Source of the DNA: Cytobacillus sp. NJ13
Lineage (GTDB): Bacteria; Bacillota; Bacilli; Bacillales; Cytobacillaceae
DNA length: 64,000 bases
Assembly: GCA_030348385.1 (NCBI GenBank)
Contig: JAUCFP010000006.1
Coordinates: 1,860,001-1,924,000 of the forward strand
Direction of reading: 5' to 3'
Positions 55,217 to 64,000 of the stretch are shown here, in pieces. Position 1 is the first letter of the stretch. Each line of letters begins with the position of its first letter. The notes below the pieces were generated by a model. That model had not been told where the DNA came from, ran no database searches, and was given only the letters and a program-made list of their open reading frames with translations. The translations under genes and the position numbers were made by a program.

Positions 55217-55876
55217 TTAAGACATCACTTTCTTTTCAAAACGGTTGATATCTACGTCTGCTCCAATAACAATAAGGATGTCGTCAATTTGTATTTTTTC
55301 ATTCGCCTGCGGAGATACGATAATTTCATTTTTTCTTTTGATTGCAACAATGTTGATTCCGTACTTTGCACGGATATCAAGATCCATAATGCTATGGCCA
55401 GCAAGTTTTTCATTAGCCACGATTTCTACTATGCTATGCTCATCCGATAGTTCCAAATAATCCAGAACATTATTTGAAACGATACTATGGGCAATCCTTC
55501 TGCCCATATCCCTTTCAGGATGTACAACATGATCTGCCCCTATTTTCCTCAATACCTTTGCATGATAATCATTTTGTGCTTTAACCGTAATCTTTTTAAC
55601 TCCTACCTCTTTTAAAATTAAAGTGGTCAGGATAGAGGCCTGAATATTATCGCCAATCGCCACTATAACATGGTCAAAATTGCGAATTCCCAAACTCTTG
55701 ATAACTAATTCATCCGTGGTATCGCCAACCACTGCGTGCGAAGCGATTCTCGCAAATTCGTTCACACGGTCTTCATTTACATCAATCGCCATTACTTCCA
55801 TGCCTTCTTCAGCCAGAGCATGGCAGATGCTTCCTCCAAAACGTCCAAGTCCGATAACAGCAAATTCTTTTTTCAT
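55217..55876 (-). CDS. ktrC: Potassium uptake gating subunit KtrC (RCK protein)
   Basis: The ATG at 55876 has GGGGGAAG upstream, giving 219 residues; the frame is open further without support. RCK-N domain: AVIGLGRFGGSICHALAEEG (nucleotide site) and AIDVNEDRV. RCK-C domain from about residue 135 (SIVEIVANEKLAGHSIMDLD). KtrC gates the KtrD potassium channel by ATP/ADP and c-di-AMP binding. In B. subtilis ktrC (ykqB) is next to rnjA; the ktrD partner is not here. Confidence 0.94.
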   Translation of the reverse strand: MKKEFAVIGLGRFGGSICHALAEEGMEVMAIDVNEDRVNEFARIASHAVVGDTTDELVIKSLGIRNFDHVIVAIGDNIQASILTTLILKEVGVKKITVKAQNDYHAKVLRKIGADHVVHPERDMGRRIAHSIVSNNVLDYLELSDEHSIVEIVANEKLAGHSIMDLDIRAKYGINIVAIKRKNEIIVSPQANEKIQIDDILIVIGADVDINRFEKKVMS

Positions 55877-55963
55877 CCTATCTTCCCCCAGCAAAGTTAG
55901 CAATATAGACAATAATACCATAATAGCACAGACAGGAGTCTATCCATAATATGTTCCTTCCTG

Positions 55964-55999
55964 ACAAAATAAAACCTCCGCTCGGAGGTTTTATTTTGT
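55964..55999. terminator. Terminator of the ABC exporter operon
   Basis: ACAAAATAAAACCTCCG and CGGAGGTTTTATTTTGT pair almost without a loop. It lies after the exporter gene at 56004. Confidence 0.9.
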
Positions 56000-56003
56000 T
56001 CAT

Positions 56004-57827
56004 TCACATTGCATCAAGCATATTGAATTGTGCTTTTACCAAATGATAATATTCACCTTTTGCATTCATCAATTCTTCATGATTTCCTTGTTCTAATATA
56101 TTTCCATGATCCAGCACAAAGATTTGATCGGATTCACGGATCGTAGATAGCCTATGGGCAATAATAATGGCCGTTCTGCCCTTCAGAAGTGTTTTTAAAG
56201 CATGCTGAATTTTCACCTCTGTCTCAGTGTCAATACTGGCAGTAGCTTCATCTAGTATAAGAATGCGCGGATTTGCAAGCAAAGCACGGGCAAAAGAGAG
56301 GAGCTGCCTCTCACCCACTGATAATATATTTCCTCTTTCTTCCACTTCAGTTTCGTATCCCTTTGAAAGTTTTTCAATAAATCCATGTGCACCAACAGCT
56401 TTGGCTGCTTCCACCACTTTTTCGTCAGTTGCATCAGGTCTGCCAAACCGGATGTTATCATAGATTGTTCCAGAAAATATGAAAGTATCCTGCAGCACCA
56501 CACTGATTTGCCTGCGCAAACTTGATAAGGAAACATCCTTTAAGTCATAGCCATCTATTTTTACAGAACCTCCCGAAGGATCATAAAAACGGCTGATTAA
56601 ATTCGCTATCGTCGTTTTACCCGATCCTGTATGCCCGACAAGCGCCGCGGTTTGCCCTGCTTTTATCTCAAGGGAAACCCCATTTAAGGCTGTTCTTTTT
56701 TCATCATAAGAAAATGTGACATTCTCAAATTCTATCTTCCCTTTTAACTCCCGCAAATGAAAAGCATCGTTCCTTTCTGATACGATTGGTTTCTCATCGA
56801 GAAACTCAAAGATTCTTTCAGAGGAAGCCATTCCCATGAGCAGCTGGTTATAAACCATACCGAGCCGGGAAATAGGCTCCCAGAACATCCCTAAATAAAA
56901 TGCAAAAGAAACAAATACACCGATCGAGATTGACCCATCCTGAATCAGATGTGCCCCAAACCAAATCAGTACAGCCGTACCCAGGGCATTGGTCAATTCA
57001 ACCAGCGGCCTGAACATCGCATTTTTCTGGGATGCAATTCTCCAGCTTTCAAAATTTTCCGTATTCACACCATCAAAGAATGCCATATTCTCTTTTTCCT
57101 GTGTAAAAGACTGGGTAATCCTTATCCCCTGAATACTTTCATTTAAGTGAGAATTCAATTTGGATTGTTTTAACCGGACGGTTTGCCATGATCTGCGGAT
57201 ATTTCTCCGCAAACTAGTGGAAATAAAAAACATGATGGGCAGGATGACCATTATAGCCAGAGTCAGTTCAGGGCTAAGTGTAAATAAAATAATAAAAATC
57301 CCTGCCAGCATGATCAGATCCATCAGAAGATTTATGACTCCATTGGTAAACAGCTCCTGAAGCGAATTTATGTCATTCATGATCCTTACCAGTATGGATC
57401 CTGCCGAACGCTGATCAAAAAAACGATGCGAAAGCGTCTGTACGTGTGTAAATAAATGTTTCCGAAGATCATAAATTACACTTTGGCCAAGCTTATTCAT
57501 CCATTTAATCCTGAAATAGTTTGCAGCATATGAAATGGTGTAGAGTACCCCAATCACTGAAACCAGAATGGCAAGCAGCTTGCCGTCCTTTTCAATCAAA
57601 GCTTTATCTAACGTATAAACACCGATTAAGATGGGAATTATCAGCCTGACTGCTGTATTTATTAATACCATAATAATAGAGAGCGGAAGTAAATTTTTTC
57701 TGTATGGCTCCATATAACTGAACAGACGCAGCATCTGCTTCCAATTAAATGGCTTCTCAATGACTTCGTCGGCAGAGTATTGAAATCTATTTAACACATT
57801 ATCATTTTTAGTTTTAGTTTTTTTCAA
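56004..57827 (-). CDS. ABC exporter subunit 2 (YknV/YfiC-like)
   Basis: The product has 607 residues from a TTG (GGAGGTG upstream). A six-helix membrane domain (about 40-325) is followed by an ATPase domain with Walker A GHTGSGKTTI and Walker B RILILDEATAS (Glu present). The signature is LSVGERQ, not LSGGQ. It pairs with the gene at 57839 as a heterodimeric drug or peptide exporter. YknV or YfiC of B. subtilis are the nearest types; I do not choose. It begins 11 bases after its partner. Confidence 0.88.
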   Translation of the reverse strand: MKKTKTKNDNVLNRFQYSADEVIEKPFNWKQMLRLFSYMEPYRKNLLPLSIIMVLINTAVRLIIPILIGVYTLDKALIEKDGKLLAILVSVIGVLYTISYAANYFRIKWMNKLGQSVIYDLRKHLFTHVQTLSHRFFDQRSAGSILVRIMNDINSLQELFTNGVINLLMDLIMLAGIFIILFTLSPELTLAIMVILPIMFFISTSLRRNIRRSWQTVRLKQSKLNSHLNESIQGIRITQSFTQEKENMAFFDGVNTENFESWRIASQKNAMFRPLVELTNALGTAVLIWFGAHLIQDGSISIGVFVSFAFYLGMFWEPISRLGMVYNQLLMGMASSERIFEFLDEKPIVSERNDAFHLRELKGKIEFENVTFSYDEKRTALNGVSLEIKAGQTAALVGHTGSGKTTIANLISRFYDPSGGSVKIDGYDLKDVSLSSLRRQISVVLQDTFIFSGTIYDNIRFGRPDATDEKVVEAAKAVGAHGFIEKLSKGYETEVEERGNILSVGERQLLSFARALLANPRILILDEATASIDTETEVKIQHALKTLLKGRTAIIIAHRLSTIRESDQIFVLDHGNILEQGNHEELMNAKGEYYHLVKAQFNMLDAM

Positions 57828-57838
57828 GGAGGCACCTC

Positions 57839-59593
57839 CTAGCCTGCATTTGATTGGAGAACCTTATCACGGTCCTGATATTGAATATCGTATATCCGCT
57901 GATATGGGCCATTATTTTTAAGAAGCTTTTCATGTGTTCCCCGTTCAGCCACTCTCCCGTTCTCTAGTACAAGTATTTCATCTGCATGCTTCAGGGAAGA
58001 AATCCGGTGGGCAATGATAAAGGTAGTTCGATCAGACATTACTTCTTTCAAAGCTTTTTGTATTCTGAATTCTGTTTCCATATCCACAGCACTTGTTGCA
58101 TCATCCAAGACTAAAATGCTGGGATCTGCACAGATGGCCCTTGCTATCGCAATCCTTTGCTTCTGGCCGCCTGAAAGCCCCATGCCCCTCTCGCCAAGTA
58201 CGGTATTGTATTTATCAGGAAGCTCCATGATAAATTCATGTGCCTGTGCACGTTTGGCAGCTTCAATGATTTCCTCCATGGTGGAATCAGGTTTCCCAAA
58301 TGCAATATTCGCTTTAATCGAAGAAGAAAACAAAAAAGATTCCTGGAGAACAAAGCCAATGTTTCTTCTCAGTGATTGAAGAGAGTATTCCTGCACGTTT
58401 ACCCCATCAATAATCACCTGACCTTCAACCGGCTCATAAAATCTTGTCATAAGCTGTGTTAGGCTCGTTTTCCCTGATCCCGTCGAGCCTATTAACCCGA
58501 TCACCTTTCCTGGCTCAGCATGAAAAGAGATACTGGATAAAGCGTCATTATCATCCTTGCTATATTTCAGAGTAACATTGCGAAATTCCACCTCACCCAG
58601 CAACCGTTCTGCTTTAACACTTGATTCTATATCCTCAATCTCATTATCTGCCTCAAGGATCTCAATGAGACGCTCTCCGGAAGCTTTTGACTGCGAAAAT
58701 AGATTAACGATGAACCCAAGATTCATAATTGGCCACATAATATACCAGACAAGGCTATAAAAAGCGACAAGTTCCCCTGGCTTAAGACTGCCAGCCATAA
58801 CAAGATAACCACCGTAAGCCAGGAGCAATACAACACTTAAATTGCCCAGAAACTCCATTAACGGAAAATACTTAGCCCAAATATCCGATGTAAAAAGATA
58901 TTTATCTTTATAGTCACTGTTAGAGTCATTGAATTTATTAATCTCGAAATCTTCCCGTGATAATGACTTCACTGTATTAATTCCGCTTATATTCTCCTGG
59001 ACTTTTGTATTCAGTCGCCCAAAGGATTTGCGGATGCTCCGGAATGCGGGATGCACAGCTTTATCGAATTTAAAGGTGACTACCGCCAGGAAAGGCAGTG
59101 TTATAAGAGTGACAATCGCCAGCGGAATAGAATAATAAAACATGACAGAAACACTGATAAGGATCAGTAAAACAAAACGAATGAGTTCAGAAAATCCGAA
59201 TGAAAGAAAAAAACGGAACCCCTCAACATCTGCAGTAAGCCGGGACATTAAATCGCCTGTTTTTGCATTGTCATAATATCTAAACGGCAAGAACTGCAGC
59301 TTTTCATAAAGTACATTTCTAAGTTCATAGACCGATGTGATCCCAAACAAATCACCGGTGTACTGATGGATATAAGTCGCTGCCCCTTTTACAGCCATTA
59401 TGGCAATGAATCCTAAAGCCAAATAAGGTATCCACCCATAATTCCCCCCAATGACAACCTCATCAATTGTCAGCTGCAGGATCATTGGATACACAACCGT
59501 TATCGCTGTCACAATAAATAGAAAGAATATGGACCAGATAAAGTAATGTTTAAATGGCCAGTAATATTGCTTTAACTTTTTAAATGTTTCCAT
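57839..59593 (-). CDS. ABC exporter subunit 1 (YknU/YfiB-like)
   Basis: I take the ATG at 59593 with GGGGG 7 bases upstream, giving 584 residues (YknU about 585). Membrane domain about 15-310; ATPase domain has Walker A GSTGSGKTSL and a canonical signature LSGGQKQRIA, but Walker B reads LVLDDATSA, with Asp in place of the catalytic Glu. This is the degenerate half of a heterodimeric exporter. Substrate unknown. Confidence 0.88.
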   Translation of the reverse strand: METFKKLKQYYWPFKHYFIWSIFFLFIVTAITVVYPMILQLTIDEVVIGGNYGWIPYLALGFIAIMAVKGAATYIHQYTGDLFGITSVYELRNVLYEKLQFLPFRYYDNAKTGDLMSRLTADVEGFRFFLSFGFSELIRFVLLILISVSVMFYYSIPLAIVTLITLPFLAVVTFKFDKAVHPAFRSIRKSFGRLNTKVQENISGINTVKSLSREDFEINKFNDSNSDYKDKYLFTSDIWAKYFPLMEFLGNLSVVLLLAYGGYLVMAGSLKPGELVAFYSLVWYIMWPIMNLGFIVNLFSQSKASGERLIEILEADNEIEDIESSVKAERLLGEVEFRNVTLKYSKDDNDALSSISFHAEPGKVIGLIGSTGSGKTSLTQLMTRFYEPVEGQVIIDGVNVQEYSLQSLRRNIGFVLQESFLFSSSIKANIAFGKPDSTMEEIIEAAKRAQAHEFIMELPDKYNTVLGERGMGLSGGQKQRIAIARAICADPSILVLDDATSAVDMETEFRIQKALKEVMSDRTTFIIAHRISSLKHADEILVLENGRVAERGTHEKLLKNNGPYQRIYDIQYQDRDKVLQSNAG

Positions 59594-59932
59594 CTGCATT
59601 CCCCCTTTAATTTGCGGAAAAATTAGAAAAGTTAGAACGTAATATTAAATATATCGAGTTTCGAAGTATTTTTCCACCCCTTTTTGTTTGATTTTTCCAC
59701 TTTTTTTGAAGCCCATCTTTTTAATCAGTCTATTCAAACACCTAATCTATATTTATCCCCTTCAAAATCGGGAAAAAGGCTATTAATCCAAAGATCTTCA
59801 GATCAGTAATCTGATATTCCACATCCAGCGGTTTTATAGGGATGGCCGCAGGGCAGAAAGGCTAACCGTTTGCATATAAAGCCCTGTTGCGATAAAATGA
59901 TGACTTTAATCATACTGAAAGGAAGCGTTAGG
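59594..59932. other. Intergenic region before mscS, with structured segment
   Basis: 339 bases between divergent genes. Near 59795-59815 TCAGAT and ATCTGA flank CAGTA. At 59831-59875 CGGTT and AACCG could close a structured region containing GGCC and CAGGGCAG. No known riboswitch recognised. Low certainty. Confidence 0.35.
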
Positions 59933-60793
59933 ATGGAAAATCTAAATTTATCGCAAATAAATTGGGAAGCCCTGCTGATTGATACCGGACTTATTCTATT
60001 AAAACTTGCAGCTATCTATTTCGCCTTTTTAATCGTTAAGTCTGCTGGGAATAAAATCATACATAAAAGTTTCGAGGGAATCGGGAGGAAGGAAAGGATA
60101 TCTCCGGGAAGATCGAAGACACTGCAAAGTCTTGCTAAAAACGTTTTCTCTTACGTACTTATTTTTATTTTTGCTGTTACGATCTTGCAGATTTTCGGTA
60201 TAAAAGCAACTGCCATTCTTGCCGGTGCCGGGGTAGTCGGATTAGCAGTCGGCTTTGGAGCTCAGGGACTTGTCAGCGATGTAGTAACAGGATTTTTTAT
60301 ATTGCTGGAAAGGCAAATTGATGTCGGGGATTATGTTACAACTGGAAGTTACTCGGGAATAGTAGAGCAAATCGGATTAAAAACTACTCAAATCCGCGGT
60401 TTTGACGGAACATTGCATTATATCCCCAACCGGGAGATTACCAGTCTAAGCAATCATTCCCGCGGCAATATGCGCGCACTGGTTGATATAGGAATTTCTT
60501 ATAATGACAATATTAATGAAGCTATCACAGTTCTTCAGGAAACCTGCGACAAGATCGCTGAAGAAAACAATGCAATTGTTGAAGGACCTAATGTCATTGG
60601 CGTGCAAACACTAGGTTCATCGGATGTTGTATTAAGAATTATTGCCAAGACAGAAAACATGGAACAGTGGGCTGTCGAACGGCAGCTGAGAAAAGCACTC
60701 AAGGAGGCTTTGGAAGCAAACGGAATCGAAATCCCATTCCCTCATCAGGTGCTCATTCAAAAACAGGCAGGGCCCGAAAGTGCTGCCGGATAA
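59933..60793 (+). CDS. ykuT: Small-conductance mechanosensitive channel (YkuT-like)
   Basis: The ATG at 59933 (GGAAG upstream) gives 286 residues, a little longer than YkuT (about 267). Three membrane helices are followed by the pore helix ILAGAGVVGLAVGFGAQGLV and the MscS beta domain (RQIDVGDYVTTGSYSGIVEQI, HYIPNREIT). It releases solutes at hypo-osmotic stress. Ends with a long hairpin (60804-60853). Confidence 0.92.
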   Translation: MENLNLSQINWEALLIDTGLILLKLAAIYFAFLIVKSAGNKIIHKSFEGIGRKERISPGRSKTLQSLAKNVFSYVLIFIFAVTILQIFGIKATAILAGAGVVGLAVGFGAQGLVSDVVTGFFILLERQIDVGDYVTTGSYSGIVEQIGLKTTQIRGFDGTLHYIPNREITSLSNHSRGNMRALVDIGISYNDNINEAITVLQETCDKIAEENNAIVEGPNVIGVQTLGSSDVVLRIIAKTENMEQWAVERQLRKALKEALEANGIEIPFPHQVLIQKQAGPESAAG

Positions 60794-60803
60794 AACCGTA
60801 AGC

Positions 60804-60853
60804 AAAAAGCTGATTTTGCAGAACCTAAACAGGTGCTGTGAAATCAGCTTTTT
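60804..60853. terminator. Bidirectional terminator between mscS and dapL
   Basis: AAAAAGCTGATTT and AAATCAGCTTTTT pair around a 24-base loop, and can serve both convergent genes. Confidence 0.85.
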
Positions 60854-60900
60854 AAACATTTCCAGTTTTTTTGTAAATACTTATTGCAAAATGAGCAGAC

Positions 60901-62025
60901 TTATCCTTTATACCTTAAATATGCTGCAATCAATTCAATCGCTTTCCCGATTGCCGCTTCATTTGGATTCAGCCTGGCATGATGAAGTCCGTATTCTGAA
61001 TCGACGCCAAGCCAAAACATGAAGCCTGGAATTTCTTCAAGCATATATCCGAAGTCCTCACCTGTCATCGCTTCCCGGCATTCAACCACGTTGATGTCTG
61101 TACTGGAGCGGACAAACTCCATGAATTCCTTTGTTAAGGTTTCCTCATTGTAAACCTGATGATACATGCTTCCGTAATCGATTGAAGCTTCGCATTCATA
61201 CCCAACTTCAATTCCTTTGACTAGTGCCTGAATTCGGTGTTTTACTTTTTTCATTGAATCAGGGGATAGCGTTCGGACGGTACCTTCAAGCCTTGCTTTT
61301 TCAGCTATAATATTTTGCACGGTGCCACCTGTGATTTTTCCGATTGTAACAACAGCGCTGTCCAAAGGATCTATGTTCCTTGAAATGATGGACTGAAGCT
61401 GGCTGACCAGGGTACATGCTGCCACGACCATATCATTAGTATTATGCGGATATGCAGCATGTCCCCCTTTTCCTTTTAAATCAATGAAAAGTTCTGAGGT
61501 GTTTGCAAACAGCAACCCTTCTCTCAATGCGATTGTTCCAACCGGATATTCTGGAGCAATATGGAGGGCCATTATCATATCCGGCTTCCATTCCTTCATT
61601 ATGTCAGTTTTAAGCATGGGTTCTGCTCCGCCAGGCCCTTCTTCAGCTGGCTGAAATATAAACAGTAAATCATCGTCAATGCGTTCTTCTAGGAATTTTG
61701 TTATTAGGCCAAGTGCAATCGACATATGAAAATCATGTCCGCAGGCATGCATTTGTTCACTATGCTCGGATTTGAACGGCAGGCCTGTTTCCTCAATGAT
61801 TGGGAGACCGTCTATATCAGCACGATACCCAATCATCCTGGACGGATTCCTGCCGCTGATTTTCACAAAAACACCCGTTTTCCAAGTTTTAATTTCCATG
61901 CTTTCCTGAGGAAGAGAATACAGGTAATTTAATAGAAACTGCTGTGTTTTAAATTCACGGAACCCTAACTCCGGTATTTTGTGCAGCTCCCGCCGTAATG
62001 CAACGAATGGATTGTTTGTGACCAA
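60901..62025 (-). CDS. dapL: N-acetyldiaminopimelate deacetylase
   Basis: The product has 374 residues (B. subtilis YkuR 374) from a TTG with GGGGGAAG upstream. M20D family motifs: [26 protein letters not shown] (metal-binding His/Asp), [14 protein letters not shown] (Glu) and [11 protein letters not shown]. It removes the acetyl group in the acetylase branch of lysine/meso-diaminopimelate synthesis. It follows dapH, 122 bases apart, and shares its terminator with mscS. Confidence 0.95.
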   Translation of the reverse strand: MVTNNPFVALRRELHKIPELGFREFKTQQFLLNYLYSLPQESMEIKTWKTGVFVKISGRNPSRMIGYRADIDGLPIIEETGLPFKSEHSEQMHACGHDFHMSIALGLITKFLEERIDDDLLFIFQPAEEGPGGAEPMLKTDIMKEWKPDMIMALHIAPEYPVGTIALREGLLFANTSELFIDLKGKGGHAAYPHNTNDMVVAACTLVSQLQSIISRNIDPLDSAVVTIGKITGGTVQNIIAEKARLEGTVRTLSPDSMKKVKHRIQALVKGIEVGYECEASIDYGSMYHQVYNEETLTKEFMEFVRSSTDINVVECREAMTGEDFGYMLEEIPGFMFWLGVDSEYGLHHARLNPNEAAIGKAIELIAAYLRYKG

Positions 62026-62111
62026 AACTTTCTTCCCCCTTGTTAAAAATGCCCCTTATATTTCATTCACGCTATTGCAGTCTTGGGTAACCAAAAGATT
62101 TTCACCTTTAG

Positions 62112-62140
62112 AAAAAGCGCGGATCGAAATCCACGCTTTT
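62112..62140 (-). terminator. Terminator between dapH and dapL
   Basis: AAAAGCGCGGAT and ATCCACGCTTTT pair around CGAA, just after the dapH stop codon. Confidence 0.6.
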
Positions 62141-62147
62141 CAAACTC

Positions 62148-62858
62148 TTATAATTGGCGAAGTTCCTGCTTAATTTCTGTTTTTGACTTAGTCTTTTCAT
62201 CAATCTCTTTAATAACACGAGCTGGTGTTCCTGCCACCACTGTATATGGAGGCACATCATCAATGACAATAGCCCCTGCCGCAACTACGGCTCCCTTGCC
62301 AACAGTTACACCTTCCAGAACCACTGCATTGGCTCCGATTACTACATCATCTTCTACAACTACAGGTTTTGCTGAAGGAGGCTCAATAACTCCTGCCAAT
62401 ACAGTTCCTGCTCCAATATGGCAATTCTTGCCGACTGTAGCTCTTCCGCCAAGGACAACATTCATGTCAATCATTGTACCTTCACCGATCACTGAACCAA
62501 TATTAATGGATGCCCCCATCATGATTACAGCGTTATCACCGATTTCAACCTGATCACGGATGATTGCACCCGGCTCAATGCGGGCTTTAATATTTTTCAT
62601 ATCAAGCAATGGAATCGCTGAGTTTCTGCGGTCATTCTCAATTACATAATCTTCAATTTTTGACTGATTTGCTTCAATCGCCTGGCTAATTTCAGACCAT
62701 TCACCAAATACAACCCCGGTGCTGCCATTTATAAAGGCCTTTGCTGAGGCTCCGAAGTCGATTCCTTCTAATTCACCTTTAATATAAACCTTTACAGGTG
62801 TTGATTTTGTGCTGTTCTGGATAAATGAAATAATCTCATTGGCATCCATCATTTTCAT
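62148..62858 (-). CDS. dapH: Tetrahydrodipicolinate N-acetyltransferase
   Basis: The product has 236 residues, same as B. subtilis YkuQ. The N-terminal domain (about 1-85) is the DapH-N type; the rest is a left-handed beta-helix of hexapeptide repeats ([39 protein letters not shown]). It acetylates tetrahydrodipicolinate using acetyl-CoA, for the diaminopimelate pathway, supplying DapL. Confidence 0.97.
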   Translation of the reverse strand: MKMMDANEIISFIQNSTKSTPVKVYIKGELEGIDFGASAKAFINGSTGVVFGEWSEISQAIEANQSKIEDYVIENDRRNSAIPLLDMKNIKARIEPGAIIRDQVEIGDNAVIMMGASINIGSVIGEGTMIDMNVVLGGRATVGKNCHIGAGTVLAGVIEPPSAKPVVVEDDVVIGANAVVLEGVTVGKGAVVAAGAIVIDDVPPYTVVAGTPARVIKEIDEKTKSKTEIKQELRQL

Positions 62859-62974
62859 ATTAAGAATCCTCCTCTATGTATAACATTGCAACTAGCATTA
62901 CTTTAACAAACAAAAGCGCTGAAAACAAGAAAAATAAATGGTCGTGACGAAAATAGAAGTTCATGGGTGATATA

Positions 62975-63865
62975 TCATTTTCCTTCTTCTTCAATATGCT
63001 CCTTAATTAACTCAACAAATGCCTGCACCTGCTTAAGCTGAAAGGCGGATTCATATCCCAGCAGCCACGTATCACGCTTAATCGGCAAATTATTTTCATC
63101 CAGCAGCGGGATCTTAAAAATATTTTTCTCTGCACCATTCAGCGTAATGGCCGGGAGAATGGCATATCCTATTCCATTGAAAGTCATTTGCTTGCACGTC
63201 TCAATCTGATCAACTACTATTGTCCGTTTTGGGGACGTTTTGAACTGCCGCAGCCACCAATCCTGAATCTCCTGATAATAGTTGGAATCACTCTTAAACT
63301 GAATAAAGGGCCTGTCTGTTTCAAGGACCTGCTCCGGCCTTGTAATCTCTGTATCCACTAGATAAAGACTATCCTTAAATAAAGGGATTTTAATCCCCTT
63401 CCAGTCCGGAGTCCCTCTAATTATTCCAATATGAACCTGATCATCATAGAGCGATTTTAGTATTTCACTGCTCCAGCCGGTGATCAGAGAAATTTTTGCT
63501 TGTGGATATCGGCTGACAAACTTCTTAAGAACTTGAGGCAGCCAATTCTGCCCTACAATGGAAGCAACTGCTATTTTTAACGTGCCATGGACCTCCGAAT
63601 TCAAGGCTGTAATTGACTCCCTGACCTTTTCTTCCTTCGCAAGAACTTCATTAATAAATTGTATTACGATTTCTCCAGCGGGCGTCAGTGACAACCCCTT
63701 TTGTGAACGGAGGAAAAGTTTGCTGCCCCATTCCTTTTCAATATTTACAAGACGCTGTGAAAGGGCTGGCTGCGAAACAAATAAACGTTCAGCCGCTTTT
63801 CTCATATTCATTTCCTGTGCCAGCACTGATAAAAGGTGAAATTCCGTAAGTGAAGACATAAACAT
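62975..63865 (-). CDS. ccpC: LysR-family regulator CcpC
   Basis: The product has 296 residues. The N-terminal winged HTH (EMNMRKAAERLFVSQPALSQRL) is followed by a PBP2-like effector domain (VASIVGQNWLPQVLKKFV, IIRGTPDWKGI, WWLRQFKTSPKRTIVVDQIETCKQMT). The sequence agrees closely with B. subtilis CcpC, a citrate-sensing repressor of TCA genes (citZ, citB). It is upstream of dapH on the same strand, as ccpC lies near ykuQ in B. subtilis. No ATG site ambiguity of note. Confidence 0.94.
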   Translation of the reverse strand: MFMSSLTEFHLLSVLAQEMNMRKAAERLFVSQPALSQRLVNIEKEWGSKLFLRSQKGLSLTPAGEIVIQFINEVLAKEEKVRESITALNSEVHGTLKIAVASIVGQNWLPQVLKKFVSRYPQAKISLITGWSSEILKSLYDDQVHIGIIRGTPDWKGIKIPLFKDSLYLVDTEITRPEQVLETDRPFIQFKSDSNYYQEIQDWWLRQFKTSPKRTIVVDQIETCKQMTFNGIGYAILPAITLNGAEKNIFKIPLLDENNLPIKRDTWLLGYESAFQLKQVQAFVELIKEHIEEEGK

Positions 63866-63971
63866 CTTCCCTTCATAACTTTTTCTTATAGTATATCTTA
63901 ATTGTATTTGAGTTTCATTATCATTGAAATGGACAGCAGTTCCTTAAATGCGTAAAGTTCTTTTGGAAATA

Positions 63972-64000
63972 TAAAAATCTCTGCACGTTAAATGCAGAGA
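63972..64000. terminator. Hairpin at the right edge (partly outside)
   Basis: TCTCTGCA and TGCAGAGA pair around CGTTAAA, after a run of A, at the window end. It is probably the terminator of a gene beyond the edge. Confidence 0.6.

Noticed and set aside
62895..62925. cre-like AAAAGCGCTGAAAAC between ccpC and dapH
   Set aside because: It lacks the conserved TG at one end and matches cre too poorly to call.

Overview
The window reads as a chromosomal segment of a low-GC, endospore-forming Bacillaceae (Bacillus, Cytobacillus or Mesobacillus type). Gene order over most of its length follows the Bacillus subtilis region from ccpC (ykuM) to ylbG. Spore-associated genes (ylbD, ylaJ, a YjcZ-type peptide), strong GGAGG ribosome binding sites, many TTG starts and simple hairpin terminators support this. 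I see no prophage, CRISPR array, tRNA, rRNA or obvious defence island. One insertion sequence is the only clear mobile element.

Layout from left to right. 1-4.5 kb: a partial stalk-domain protein, small unknown genes and the ylbG, ylbF, ylbE, ylbD cluster (YlbF/RicF is an RNA-processing and sporulation regulator). 4.7-6.9 kb: a PaaI-type thioesterase and a small membrane protein whose terminator has been split by an IS3-family element. 6.9-9.3 kb: ylbC, ylbB and a LysM-CAP protein. 9.5-12.5 kb: yugN-like, an Asp23-like protein, a decayed YtvI-like (AI-2E family) pseudogene and an Eis-like acetyltransferase. 12.6-21 kb: cytochrome caa3 oxidase module (ctaM, ctaG, ctaF, ctaE, ctaD, ctaC, ctaB and the divergent ctaA). 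21-34 kb: pyruvate carboxylase, ftsW, ylaN and the yla block with typA. 34-43.5 kb: suhB, yktB, yktA, a nitronate monooxygenase-like gene, speA, the SR1/SR1P small RNA, two unknown genes, a polysaccharide deacetylase lipoprotein and a BCCT osmolyte transporter. 43.5-56 kb: an Slp-like lipoprotein, the pdhABCD operon, ykyA, a YjcZ peptide, peptide deformylase, ykrA, rpoY-rnjA and ktrC. 56-64 kb: a heterodimeric ABC exporter, an MscS channel, dapL-dapH and ccpC.

Functional themes. Carbon entry to the TCA cycle (pyc, pdhABCD) sits with its terminal oxidase (cta genes) and with regulators linked to CcpA/CcpN control (ccpC and SR1, which here has a good cre-like site). RNA metabolism is represented by rnjA, rpoY, ylbF and ylaK. 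Osmotic and ion homeostasis is represented by the BCCT carrier, MscS and KtrC.

I found no evidence for a wholly new multi-gene system. The points most worth a second look are: an IS inserted exactly in the loop of a shared terminator, which can be reconstructed to the base; the SR1/SR1P locus with promoter and cre site convergent to speA; a perfect 10-bp inverted repeat in the long pdhA leader; tandem ResD-like boxes between ctaA and ctaB; and several dispersed hairpin elements.
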